A DNA stretch of 64,000 bases from Choristoneura fumiferana (taxonomy: Eukaryota > Arthropoda > Insecta > Lepidoptera > Tortricidae). Made by a program: the position numbers and the translations under genes. The notes under the pieces were generated by a model that did not search any database, was not told where the DNA came from, and worked only from the letters and a program-made list of their open reading frames with translations. Of the stretch, positions 46,198 through 56,900 are shown in pieces; position 1 is the first letter of the stretch; each line of letters starts with the position of its first letter. The stretch spans positions 19,028,488 to 19,092,487 of the forward strand of contig NC_133476.1 of the NCBI RefSeq assembly GCF_025370935.1. Direction: 5' to 3'.

Positions 46198-46496
46198 CTA
46201 GAAAAACCAGTCGATGTGATGTTTAGTTAAGCCAGATGCCTCTTATGAATACCATGTTTTGCTTCATACATATAGAAATAAAATCCTTGAAGATTCAAAA
46301 GGTACCACGAAATAATAATAATAGAGAGCACTATGGTAGAGCGCAATCTCAGCCAGAGTCTTTCCAGAATACAACCATCAAAAAAAACTTTTAGGAGCAC
46401 GTCTGTAGAAACAATCTTACAAGAGGCAGAATTTATGGGCTTGACAAATTGAAGACGTCACTAATTTGAAGATGTAGAATTCAAACACAAACTAAC

Positions 46497-48720
46497 CTGT
46501 TAAGTTCTTCAATAACATCCTTCGATGTGGCGGCTTCGTGGAAACTCAGCGTATGCTCTTGCTTAACAATGACCGGTTCGGGCGCGGGCGGCTGCGCAGT
46601 GCCAGCCCGAATCCTGTCCGCGACCGGGATCTTGGACTTGGTTCTGTTCGGGGAAGAAGGCGGCCTTTTTCCACCCAGCAGCATTGGTATACGACTCTTC
46701 TCTTTACCCCTGTCCTTGGCATCCTTATTACTTACTATCACAGTTTCAGCAGTAGATGTACTAGTCGTATTCGATTCGGTCATTAGAGGCGAGCTCGTCT
46801 CAGGAGACGAGTTCTCTTCCTCCTCTGGGACGGTAACTAAGGCGCCCGTGCTCCGTCTGCACGCACTCAGTACTTCCTCAACTAAAGACACTTCAGTATC
46901 TCCATTCGCAAAAGGGAAACTCGACGATTTTATAAGACAACTCTCAATATCTGGTCGCTCGTGACTCAGTCCTTGCTTAAGCAGTATTTTCACAGCAGCT
47001 TCCTTAAAAGAATCATCCGGGATACGACTAGGTTCTACATCACTCGATCTGGCTTCTACCTTATCCGGTAAACTATCCAAATCAGTCACTTTACTAAGGT
47101 CAATGCTCTTGTTAATTTCGTTTTTTCTTTGGACTTTTAAGAGATGATGCTGGTCTAACTCGTTTTCTTCGTTTTCAGTTCTCGCGAACTCGTCGTAGTA
47201 GTCTTCTGATTCAGCGTAAGGGTCTTCCCGCTCGATGAAACGTGGAGTGGACCTTGGCTCGGAAACGCCGTCACAAAATTGGATTCTAGATCTGTCAGGT
47301 TGTACTTCACACGAGTCATTTTCTGAGAAACTTCCGAATGAATCTGGGCGCGCTCTGTCTTCAGATACCTCACTTCGCGGGCCAATCGACTCATCATCAA
47401 AGTCAGCTGCTGCGTATGGAGGAGGCAATTCTCGTATCTCAGATACAGGCCTTGAAGACGCCGAATCTGTTTCCTCTCGATCTCGACAATATTTCTGCTG
47501 CTCTGCAATGAAATTAAGTACATTCTGTAGGGCTTGCTCGCGATCTTGCAATGCCATCGCCTGGACATCGTGGATTCTTAAGTGACTGTTAGCGTCGGCG
47601 TTTGGCAAGCCCCTTGAAGAGTTTGATGCTAAGCTTTTTGTGCTTTCGTACTTAACAAGACGGTAGAAATCACGAGTGAAATCAAGACCGACGTTAGCAC
47701 AGTCACCGTCTTCGCTAAGCGCTGTACTTGATCGTTTATCGGGGGCATCTGAAGCACTAGACCATGACCCACCTGGAGAATGCGTCCTGGAACATTCCCA
47801 GCGTTTTTCTGAAGTTTCTATGTCATCCCCTATTCTACATTCATCAATTTCAATCGTAGCAAACCCACAATCATTCCATAGGCAATCACCAACATCTTCT
47901 TCTAGTTCCAACGCATCATCTTCCCTAATACTTGGCAACGTGGACAGCGAAATTTGACCAGGAGTTGTTATTTCAGCGAAAGGAGACTGCCTGTCTCTGA
48001 GATCTTCGCATGAAAGAGATAAGCTCCAATCTTCTAATTCAGCTCTATCGTATTCTAGTTCAGCTATATCTCGATGTCTTTGCTGTAGGGCTGATCTAGC
48101 ATCATCTAGCTCCAGCCAATGCTGAACATAATCAGCATCGTACTGTGACCCGTCCGCGCGCTCGTCCGCTGTGCTTCCCCAAGAAACCCGTTCAGAACTC
48201 GTTGTGGAGACTATTACTGGTCTTCTCAGCGGTCTCTCCGGCCCTGGATTTAAGTCTAAAACTAACATGCCCGAGCTAGGCGTGGGGCTATCGAGGCAAC
48301 TTGTCGGGCAAGTTGTACCAGCTAGAAGTTTGAGGCAGAGGTGGGAATCGGAGAAACTTCTTACGACATGTTGAAAGGGCAAGATAGGACGGGACGGAGG
48401 ATAGCTGCCTCGGACACCGGCGAACGCAACACCAATTGGAAAATATATGTAGTCCGCATCAGTTCCTAATAGTCTAGCATGTCTGCGAGATTCTCTTGGA
48501 TTTATAGACACTATTGTTTGATTGTCAGTTTCATCTGACGCTTCGTTGAGGTCAGGTAGGGCTCTGTCCGCAGCGTGATCGCTCTGTCTGGAGGCATCAG
48601 CTTGGACGTCGCTAGACATCGTGGAGTAGCCTTCGTCTTTGGCCCCGCTTTCAGGAGACTCTGCGCCCGCTTCGCCAGTCTCGCCGTTTTCTTCTTCTGT
48701 CACTTTATCTGCATCTAAAC
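46497..48720 (-). CDS. NCKAP5-like gene, large central exon (e)
   Basis: 2224 nt in one open frame, entered in phase 1 (GLDADKVTEEE) and left in phase 2 at AACAG|GTTAGT; the in-frame stop after the donor is intronic. The protein is acidic, serine-rich and probably disordered, with DEGYSTMSSDVQAD and SRRHARLLGTDADYIYFP near the start. Three SxIP motifs occur: SRIP at 47018-47029, SRIP at 46685-46696 and SKIP at 46625-46636. The last two sit in a basic, proline/serine-rich context (GGKRPPSSPNRTK between them), the form that binds EB1-type proteins at microtubule ends. Vertebrate NCKAP5L (Cep169) is known to track microtubule plus ends, so this supports the family call. There is no catalytic domain. 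Confidence 0.85.
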
Positions 48721-48804
48721 CTGAAACCAACGAATAACCGTTTCAGAATAGGTACCGTTGTAAAGTTACTTCAGCAAATATATAGGATTGTTTTAGATTT
48801 ATAC

Positions 48805-48934
48805 CTCTGGCTGAATCTGAACAGGGTTGGGGCATATTAAGACTCAGCGTGGCAGGCCGAGACGGCGCGGCCCAGAGCAACGGATCCACCCCTGACAACG
48901 CTCGGGCTAGATTGGCCGGAGTCATTTCCAGACC
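48805..48934 (-). CDS. NCKAP5-like gene, exon d
   Basis: 43 codons plus one base between AATTTTCAG and GAG|GTATAA. Reads GLEMTPANLARALSGVD, then PLLWAAPSRPATLSLNM and PQPCSDSAR, and continues as GLDADK in exon e. Phases fit on both sides. Confidence 0.8.
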
Positions 48935-49460
48935 CTGAAAATTAAGCGAGACAAGTTAGCTACGAGAATGGCTTTAAAAATATTTTGGATAGTTATGAAG
49001 CTCGTTTGGTGCTTACGTTTTATTTCCATTCGTGATTATGTTGGATCTTCTGCATCTATTCCATTGTGATGTACTTAATTAGCACTAGTGTAGTAATATA
49101 ATATTTTGCAGAGCGTCCTACCTATCTAATGACATTTAGTTTCAGTGGAAGTGATTGGCTGATGAAGTTGAACAGTTAAAGTTAATGACATATCTCTTTT
49201 TTAAGTCGTTACTCTTGACAGTGGTCGTGGGGGTTAAGGATCAGTGGTGAACCTTCATGACGACTATCTTGGGAATATAGAGTGGTGGTTTCCCCTCGCT
49301 TTCCTCACAGCAGGGCTGGAGTCTGGAGTTCGTAATTGGAAATAGAGCCTGCTGCCTGCCCACTTTTACATTAGGTCGCTTCCACCTTTAGTCGCTTAGA
49401 TCTCATCTACAGAACAACGAGTTATGTTAATGTGAGTGAAATATAGATTTTATAACTTAC
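48935..49460. other. NCKAP5-like intron c-d
   Basis: No repeat or gene recognised. Confidence 0.5.
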
Positions 49461-49618
49461 CTTGAGTTCAGTCCAGATGTCGGTCAGTATCTGATGGCGG
49501 CGTTTGTCGTCGTGGCAGAGCGCGTGCGCGGGCGGCGCGGGCGCAGGCGCGGGCGCGGGCGGCGGCGAGTCGCGGAACGAGATCAGCGACCCGCACGAGC
49601 CCACATCTACCAGGTGCA
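49461..49618 (-). CDS. NCKAP5-like gene, exon c
   Basis: The acceptor TCCTTTCTCAG is followed by TG CAC, completing a valine codon. Reads VHLVDVGSCGSLISFRDS, a PPPAPAPAPAPP low-complexity run, then HDDKRRHQILTDIWTELK and the donor AAG|GTAAGT. GC-rich. Confidence 0.8.
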
Positions 49619-49699
49619 CTGAGAAAGGACAATAGTTATTTGTTATGCAATGGGTGGAAAGATACTGTTTGGCACGAGTGCTTTACATTGAAACCTTGT

Positions 49700-50160
49700 T
49701 TAAATCAATCACGCTTAAACCAACAGTACCTGGGCGACCGAGCTTTGCTCGGGCTAAAGCTCGATAATAAGCATTTTCCCAAAGATAAGACCAAGCTAGA
49801 TCGATTTGTCATCCCCGAAAACCCCCACATACCAAATTTCATCGAAATTGATGGAGCCGCTTCCGAGATATTGCTCGTTTAAAGGTATTAGATGATTGAG
49901 TAAAGGGACCGTGCCGTGAGGTGGGTGCCCTGTGTGAATAAATTTTCAAACACCTTTGTACATATACCACAACAGTAATCCCTCTTCAGGCGGATGTTAT
50001 GCCGCGTTGAAACCGAAAAGTTTTCGAATGGAAACCGTGGATCGGCAACCGCAGCTTAGGTGCAGGTTCACGGTGGATGCAGGCCACTTTCAACTGAAGC
50101 AAGTGGAGGTCTACGGAGGAGGCCTACCGCAGGACTCCTACGGCTCATATGATGATACTT
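49700..50160 (+). mobile_element. Intronic repeat and a truncated RTE 3' end
   Basis: 49726-49885 is a common lepidopteran repeat (CCTGGGCGACCGAGCTTTGC, ATTTCATCGAAATTGATGG). 50040-50158 resembles the end of an RTE LINE: GTTCACGGTGGATGCAGG, GGAGGCCTACCGCAGG, then ATATGATGATAC. Both lie in the intron between exons b and c. Confidence 0.6.
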
Positions 50161-50168
50161 TTTCTCAC

Positions 50169-50334
50169 CTTGCAAGTCGCGTGGTGTGTGTGGCGTGAGT
50201 GGCGTGTGCGGCGTGGCGGGCGAGGGTCGCGGGACGGGCCGCAGCTGCCGCACTAGAAGCGCGCTCAACGCGCGGTTCTGCGCCTCGAGTTCCCGCACGC
50301 GCGCTCGTGCACATCCCAGCTCCTCGCGGACACT
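50169..50334 (-). CDS. NCKAP5-like gene, exon b (coiled coil)
   Basis: 55 codons plus one base between GTTTCAG and CAAG|GTGAGA. Reads SVREELGCARARVRELE, then AQNRALSALLVRQLRPV, followed by a proline/threonine stretch TPHTPLTPHTPRDLQ. The leucine/glutamate pattern and AQNRALSALL are close to the conserved coiled coil of vertebrate NCKAP5 and NCKAP5L. Confidence 0.85.
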
Positions 50335-50339
50335 CTGAA

Positions 50340-50859
50340 ACGAAACGCTACGTTGTTTTGACTTGCACTTGTTGAATGTTTTTAAAATAGGCATAATAAT
50401 AATCGTCATCAATTCGTCATTGGTTGACGTGATGCTTTGTATTGACGATGGTTTACGCACAGTCGAGTTACACATAGATACTTAGAGTACTTTTACCTAC
50501 ATTTAGTATTATGCACTAATACCCTACACGCGTAAGCAAAATGAATCCTTAGAAGAAATGCTAAGAAAAGTGAAGCGGAACTTTCGGTAAATAAAAGCAA
50601 ACACTATTTATAAAGACGAAAATAAACCTAGAAAAATCCCTGTTGATTAAGTGTTATTTTATAGTCTGCCATGGTCTAAGGGGCACCAAACCCAACGTTC
50701 CTCCTCATAATTATAATAATTTCAAAAATAATAATGTTTGCTGAAGTCAAATACGCCATTTCGTGAATTTAAACAAAGCCTTAATCAGAATTTTGCAGTG
50801 AACGCTATCAATTACGGAATCATTTTAAACCCTCACTCTCAGGGATTCTGAGCGTCTTC
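50340..50859. other. NCKAP5-like intron a-b, proximal part
   Basis: AT-rich; nothing recognised. Confidence 0.4.
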
Positions 50860-51140
50860 AAAATAAACGCGTATATTTTAATTACGCTTCATTAGTTAAA
50901 TTAAATTCAAGCAGAAGTAATTGACAAGCGGTAATTAGAGGGGAGATGGAGATAGAGGGATGGCAACAAGACATTGCTCTCAGTGTTGCCAACTTTACAA
51001 AAACGAACATGGCCGCGACAGCGTTGTTTAAAGATTTGGCGGGAGTTTCTTAAATTAATTTAAATCTTTAATTAACGGCGTGTGAGCTTAATTAAGTCGG
51101 TTGAAATATCATATTTTCGAAAGCCATTAAACGCGGAAGA
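50860..51140. promoter_or_regulatory. Intronic cluster of homeodomain-type TAATTA words
   Basis: At least eight TAATTA, TTAATTAA or TAATTG cores occur in about 280 bp (for example TTTTAATTACGC, GCGGTAATTAGAG, TCTTTAATTAACGG, GCTTAATTAAGTC, ATAATTATAATTAAGG), interspersed with non-repetitive sequence. Such density can occur by chance in AT-rich DNA. Conservation in related species would decide. Confidence 0.3.
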
Positions 51141-51344
51141 TAATTATAATTAAGGAAATCAGCAAGTTTTTGGACGGCTTCTGTTCATTAGCGTGTTGAA
51201 GTAAAGTGCTACCCGGACATAAAATACTAAATTAGTGGAAACAAAAAAAAAGTATATTTTTTTTTTAGTTTGTATTTTCGATATGGATTTTACGGGATAA
51301 GTATACGGTAAAAGTAACAAAATTTGGAGTTGAAATAAAAAATA

Positions 51345-51690
51345 CAAAAAGACTAAAAACCAATCTTAATTAGATTGTTTAATAGCGACATCTCTTGTCC
51401 GGGTGAGCGGTTAGTTCTGTCCGATGGGGTGTTGAAAGTTTCTCGATGAGGGCTAAAGCATAGATGTCGCTAGTGAAGCTAAATAAAATTTGTGACTAAA
51501 TAAAAAACAAACAAGCTGAAATATGTGGTGCAAAGGAGAAATTTGTGCCTGTACTCCTGTCCAGTGGTGGTGTAGCGGTATAGTACGCTGCACGGAAAGC
51601 TGAGGACCTGGGTTCGATTCCCAGCGCTAGTCTCTTTTTCTGGTTTTTCTATGCATCTTTGTTTCAGTTTGTATTTTCGATATAATTTAA
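51345..51690 (+). mobile_element. Composite tRNA-headed repeat, copy B
   Basis: Same order as copy A at 26643: AAAAACCAATCTTAATTAG, CTCTTGTCCGGGTGAG, GTTTCTCGATGAGGGCTA, ACAAACAAGCTGAAATATG, then the tRNA-like GTGGTGTAGCGGTATAG ... GGTTCGATTCCC and the end TTTCAGTTTGTATTTTCG. It differs by an insert of about 30 bp before the tRNA-like part. Confidence 0.7.
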
Positions 51691-52659
51691 GTAGTGTTAT
51701 TACGAATAATTGACTGATTTTGAATTGACTTTACTTTGCAGAGGTTTACGTCAGTGGCAACAGTTGCAGTTACATTTTTTCATTATTTTTATGAATCCGT
51801 GCCTCAGTTGGCAAAAACGGAACCCTCATAGAATCATTTGTCTGTTCGTCCGTCCCTCTATCAAGTTTCAGCGACTCTTCTTCTCACGAACGTAGGTACT
51901 CGTAGGTTAGTAAAGCTGAAATTAATATCAAATACTCAAATCTGAGACAAAAATCCAACTTTAACCTCAAAATCAAACGTCAACCCAATCAAAAGATACA
52001 GGCAATGTATTTCCATAGAAATTGCCGGGGTACCAAAACCTATGGTGCCAAGTAGGGTTCTGGTTTTCCATGAAACTTGAAATTGAGTATGAAGGTAGCT
52101 CTGTCTATCTAAGTCAGTATCCTATAGTCAGTTACTATAAATTGTATTTGTATTTGTTTCAGGCAACTAGCTGCATAATTATACAATACGATACAACAAT
52201 TATCTCGCAATAATAATACTATTAGAGCTTGTAGTGTAATAATAATATTCATAGTTGCCAACATCATAATGCATTAGATACAAGAACTACTTGCTAACAC
52301 TATCTGTGTATCCAGCCGTGAAATTGTGACCCGCATAGATGATGATTAAGTACCTACCAACTCCCATCTAAATATTATTTCATCATTCGACTACACCATT
52401 ATAAAGTAATTAAAGTCCCCGAGCTTATGGCTTGATTGATCATCCCTTGACGAGTTTATTGATAATATAATGCTTTAGGTATGCAGATATAGGGGAGCCA
52501 TGTGTGGAGCGTCTTGAGGAATTATCTTAAGTAATAATTAGAGGGTAGAGATGAAAGCCTGTGTGTCATAATATTGGGTTACAGATAAATTAGGCGGAAA
52601 TTCACATCAAACTGTAAAGGTGTTGATTACAGGTAAGTAAGAACAATTATTTTAATACA
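51691..52659. other. NCKAP5-like intron a-b, middle part
   Basis: 51815-51870 is a fragment of the dispersed element of 33055-33650. The rest is AT-rich without features. Confidence 0.4.
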
Positions 52660-53110
52660 CGTTAACGTCCCAAATGGAGTTAGATTAAAGCGAAAAGCAG
52701 TAAAACGAGAGCCATTAATACTGGCTCCTGTAAAAGTTACTTTATAAAGTTAAACGTATCCACAGAGAGCACCTGTTAAACTTTCAAAAACAATCAAATG
52801 AACGCAGCCGTTCCGAGCACGCGGCGCCATCTTTGCTAAGTTCGCGCTAAAACTAAAAACAACATGGCGGCCATTCACAAACTGGATTTAAACGCAAACA
52901 CTCGCATTATCGGCCAGATTATGTCCAGATTACTGCGGGCCAGGGCCTGGGAATTATTACGGTGCGGGCTAAAACCGGGACGTCCCATTTCAAGCGATTT
53001 ATGTGCGAATGTAGCACCGCGTAATCCGCCGCGGGAAAACAGGTCGCCTATAATTATGAGAAAACAATTTCTGGGATGCATCTTAATGCTTTTAGTGGAT
53101 TAAGAGATAC
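52660..53110. promoter_or_regulatory. Complex, repeat-free intronic block; possible enhancer or small ORF
   Basis: Unlike its surroundings this block has mixed composition and no repeat signature. GCCAT words (the core bound by Pho/YY1-type proteins) occur several times, for example GAGCCATTAA, GGCGCCATCTT and ATGGCGGCCATTC. A 79-codon frame starts at 52864 in a good context (AACATGGCGG) but resembles no family, and the other strand is open too. I favour regulatory DNA over coding. Confidence 0.25.
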
Positions 53111-53319
53111 AGAAATTGCGTCGTGTGAAATATTTCGGGGCGGTGATTAGGCCGGTTTTGTTTTTAGGGATTTTGTAGGTGCTTAAGCATTGTTATAGTT
53201 GAAGTGAATGCCGTACTTCGCTCAGCTTTTTTCATGCAGAAATTCAAGCTACCACTTGACAAACTTTCATTATAAGTGTTCATAGTTTGTCTATATTCTC
53301 TGCCATCAAGTGCTTTCAC

Positions 53320-53752
53320 TCGTGTATGCCAGCAGCTCGTTCATCAGTTCAGCAGAACAACAACAACACCGCCTGCAACAGCGGCTGTACCTTTTACGAC
53401 AGCAGTACACGCACTGCTTGCGGCAAAACCACTGCTAACGGCGCTGTACCTTATATGACATTAGACAATAGATCTTCTGGGCGTCGCCAATTAGTCACCG
53501 CTCCCGTATCCGCAGGTAATGGTAGTCTAATCGGCGCCAGCAGCGCTCATGACAAGCCTGTTTGTTCGCAGGTAGCAGCGGATGCGGCGGCTTTGCATGC
53601 AATAGCTACTGTTAAGGCGGCTATAGGTACCTGTCGTGCTGAAGCCACTGGTCTCGCGATCGCGGACAGCTGTAGCTACGCAGCCTGGCAACAGCGGCAG
53701 TTAATTTTCTGGCACCATAGCATGGCAACAGCGCCATTCACAGCAGATATAC
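53320..53752. repeat. GC-rich degenerate repeat beside the exon a donor
   Basis: CAGCGGCTGTACCTTTTACGAC (about 53380), AACGGCGCTGTACCTTATAT (about 53438) and CAGATATACCTTTTGCGAC (at the exon border, about 53744) are degenerate copies of one word. Read on -, each contains an AAGGTA-type splice-donor core. Long open frames on + here are not accepted as a gene. Confidence 0.35.
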
Positions 53753-53905
53753 CTTTTGCGACAGGAGCGCGCGCACGACCTGTTGCGCGACGTCGTCGAG
53801 CCGTCGCTCGTGCTCGCCGGGCAGCGCGCCGGCCAGCTGCGAGCAGAGCCGCTCGTTCTCTGCCGTCAACGCCGCCACCTGGCTCTGGTAGTGCGCCGCG
53901 GACGC
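53753..53905 (-). CDS. NCKAP5-like gene, exon a (N-terminal coiled coil)
   Basis: 51 codons in phase 0 between CCCCTCCATTCCAG and AAAAG|GTATAT. Reads ASAAHYQSQVAALTAENE, then LCSQLAGALPGEHERR and LDDVAQQVVRALLSQK. ENxxL and LDDVAxxVVxALLxQK followed by the exon b coiled coil is the conserved core of vertebrate NCKAP5/NCKAP5L, proteins that bind microtubules and (NCKAP5) the adaptor NCK. This is the best diagnostic exon. Exons a-h join in perfect phase (153, 166, 158, 130, 2224, 130, 133 and 173 nt; 3267 nt). Exons 5' of this one, including the start codon, were not found and may lie beyond 64000. Confidence 0.85.
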
Positions 53906-56900
53906 CTGGAATGGAGGGGCATGCTCAGCGATACTATATTATACTGGTTTATACTATGACGCACAGTGAAAGCGCTAAGCTAAGGTTCCCAAAAGGCGTA
54001 AGGCGACGTGGTAAGTACGCAGGGGCGCCAGGTGAGACTCCTGTTAACTTGAAACCTAGGCAATTCGTAGAAATCGAGTTGTTGCGGGCTTCATCATTGC
54101 TAGCTACTTTATCCTATTTCAACTAGCAAGCTACTAAACCAGTAAATGGGCCGCAAACTGAATTAGTTTGGGAATCGTTGCACTAAGCGAAGAACGCGAC
54201 TACGTCCTTTAAAAATTGTTGCAGCCCAAAATTTAAAAAATATGACTGAAAGAAAACAAACAACATCAAAATTTTGTTATGCTTGGTATTTTTTTGAAAC
54301 ATGATCTTATCCATCTACTAGTTAACGTTAGATTTCAAAAAATATGGTCGTAGCATACCTACGTATTTTCATTAGGTACCTAAAAGACCTTCTTTTCATT
54401 AGACACTGTCTAAATCGAAATCTATTTCGATCAAGAACCGCCCGCCGTGGAGGTTAGTTATCTCCCGGAAAGCAATTAAACATCGTATTTAAACGAAACG
54501 CTACGTTAATATTTAGGCGTATTTCCGCGGCGTCACTCGTCACACCACTCCCATTATAAACTCTTCTAAAAAACTCCAAAAAGCCATCATTCGCACTCTT
54601 AATTAAACCAGCTAAAAACCAGCGTATCTTGACCCCCGCGCAACCACCCATCTATGCCGCAAAACATACTAACCGAATTCCCCATTCATAGTCAGAGGTC
54701 TTCTGAAATTTGACACGAATTCAATTCCACCGCGTTAACTAGGCTGTTTATTTTAGGAATGTGGTCTTTAGAGGGTTGTGATAGAGTGGTGTTATGCGGT
54801 ATATGTTATCGTAGTAGGGTTTTCATTAGTCGTCAACCGAGGGCGAGACACAAAGAGCGTGAATCCGTTTGTCTGTCCGTCTGTTGAAACAACACGCGGT
54901 TGATACGGCAAAGGGGGAAGCTTCAATAGGCATAGCCGCTAATTTGAACTTTTGTTCCTGTTTTCGGTAGAATACTTAATGGTTTATTTTTGAACCAAAA
55001 AATCTTTTATTTTTGAATTTAAAAGACGCCCTTTGTTTTACTTTTACAATACAGCAATAGTTAACGTTTAAGGAATGACAGTTTCTTTTACTGAAAGAGT
55101 ATTAGTACCTATAGAGCTTTTGCTATAGTAGATTAGCCCCTAAAAGAACATATCATTGCACGAGCATTACACACACAATACACATAAGCACTATATAGTG
55201 CTTCAGCACAAATTACAACTCAAAATCACTGATATTTTTTTATTAATACACGTATTAACCCACGCAACATACCAACGCAGTTTTACTTTATTACGCAAAT
55301 TTGCATTAATTCCATAAGAATAAGTTTAATTTATTGAGTGTTATTGTTTACCAAAACCAATGACGTTTATGACGGCTGCTTAAAAATAAAAGTAAATATT
55401 TACGGCCTTATATTATACGTGACATTGACGAAAAAAGTTTGGAGGTTGTAGGTTGAAGTGCCCATAGACAAAATTTAATTACAATTGCGGACACAAAAAG
55501 CAACCGCCAAATTCTCATCAATTTCACATTTTAAATTAATGCCGACATTGCACCGTGAATTTATAAATTTAATTTATATTTGGAAACGTAACCGCAGCTG
55601 TAGCTAATTAAACTGAATCGCACGACTGTAATTGCTTTTCCATCAATGACAAAATGAAATAACTTGCGCTCAAAACACAGCTACAAAAATCAAAATGTTG
55701 TAAGCGTTGTTATAAATCCATTCCAATTTCGATCTTGACACGACTTTATTAAGCCTGAAATTAGGATTGATTGTTGCGACCTGATATGCCTTTAGTTTTT
55801 AAGTTGTGAAGGTGTTTGGGTCTTGATTTGACGGGTTTCCGTGAAACAGTTGTTTGTGTTTAGTGAAATGGGAAATACCTGCCATGTTTTGGAGAATTCT
55901 ACGAAGCCATTCCCTATGGAGTTTATTACTTTAGGTTTATACAACTTTGCAAACTGTGAGGTATATTTTAACAACATATTGAAGTGTAAAATTTAAAGCA
56001 AAACTGGACTGTAGAATATTGTTGAAACGACTACATTTTAGAATGTTAATTACCTAAGAAGAGAGTATGCTGAATGCAAGAATATTACTGTAAACAGTTG
56101 TAAATATATGTATGATCCAAATTTAACGCAAAAATATTTGTTCTCACTGTTCTGGATGTATGTGTATGTCTTTTTCATAGATTAGTCAGCTTTTACCTTT
56201 GAGTATTTATCTAGATAAATTCTAGATAAATACTCAAAGGCTTACAAGTGGAACACTGTTAAAACAAATAGTCCTTTTACTTGTATTTATTGGAAATTAA
56301 ACTTACTAGGGTCCATTAAATAAAACTTGCATCCGTTTATAGTTGGTAACAATAAGACAGAAACAAATTCAAATCTCAGAAAGTATATCATTTATAATCA
56401 GATCAAAAAACAAATCAAATAAAAAACTACATTGAAAAGATGAAACGTAAATATTCCTGTATAAAGTTTACGGAAAAGCATACCGACGGCAGTTAACAAA
56501 TTAAAATCCCTTTCGTACCACAAATATTTGTTTTATCAATTTAAGTTACGAGTAGTATGAAGGCTTTAATTAATTAAAAAGCCGCGTTGAATAAATAAAG
56601 TAAAATTGTTACAAATATGAAAATATCATACTGAACGCTCAAGTATTTTGGGGTTATAGTAATTCTATTGGACTGGCTTGATAGTTGCTAAATATGCTGG
56701 GCTTGTGGGCATAACTTCGGCTTTGATGCCATGGAGAAATTAAAAAATAGGCTAGTTCTTTATGGAAATCTTCTCTGCACCTGTATGATATTCAAAGCAT
56801 AGTTCTGCCAAAATTCGTACTCCTAGCGGCTATGGCTGTTTAAATCAGTCAGTCAAGATTACCTACGTGACGTACTCATTTATAGTTACACTTTCTGATA

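Noticed and set aside
46527..48374. Several + strand frames of 67-145 codons
   Set aside because: They lie antisense to the 2.2-kb NCKAP5-like exon, which has consensus splice borders and phase continuity with seven other exons.
49956..50198. 80-codon + strand frame
   Set aside because: It covers a truncated LINE tail and the antisense edge of NCKAP5-like exon b.
53287..54126. 279-codon open frame on the + strand
   Set aside because: It overlaps, in antisense, the well-supported NCKAP5-like exon at 53753-53905 and a GC-rich repeat. Openness follows from composition, and no domain is recognisable.
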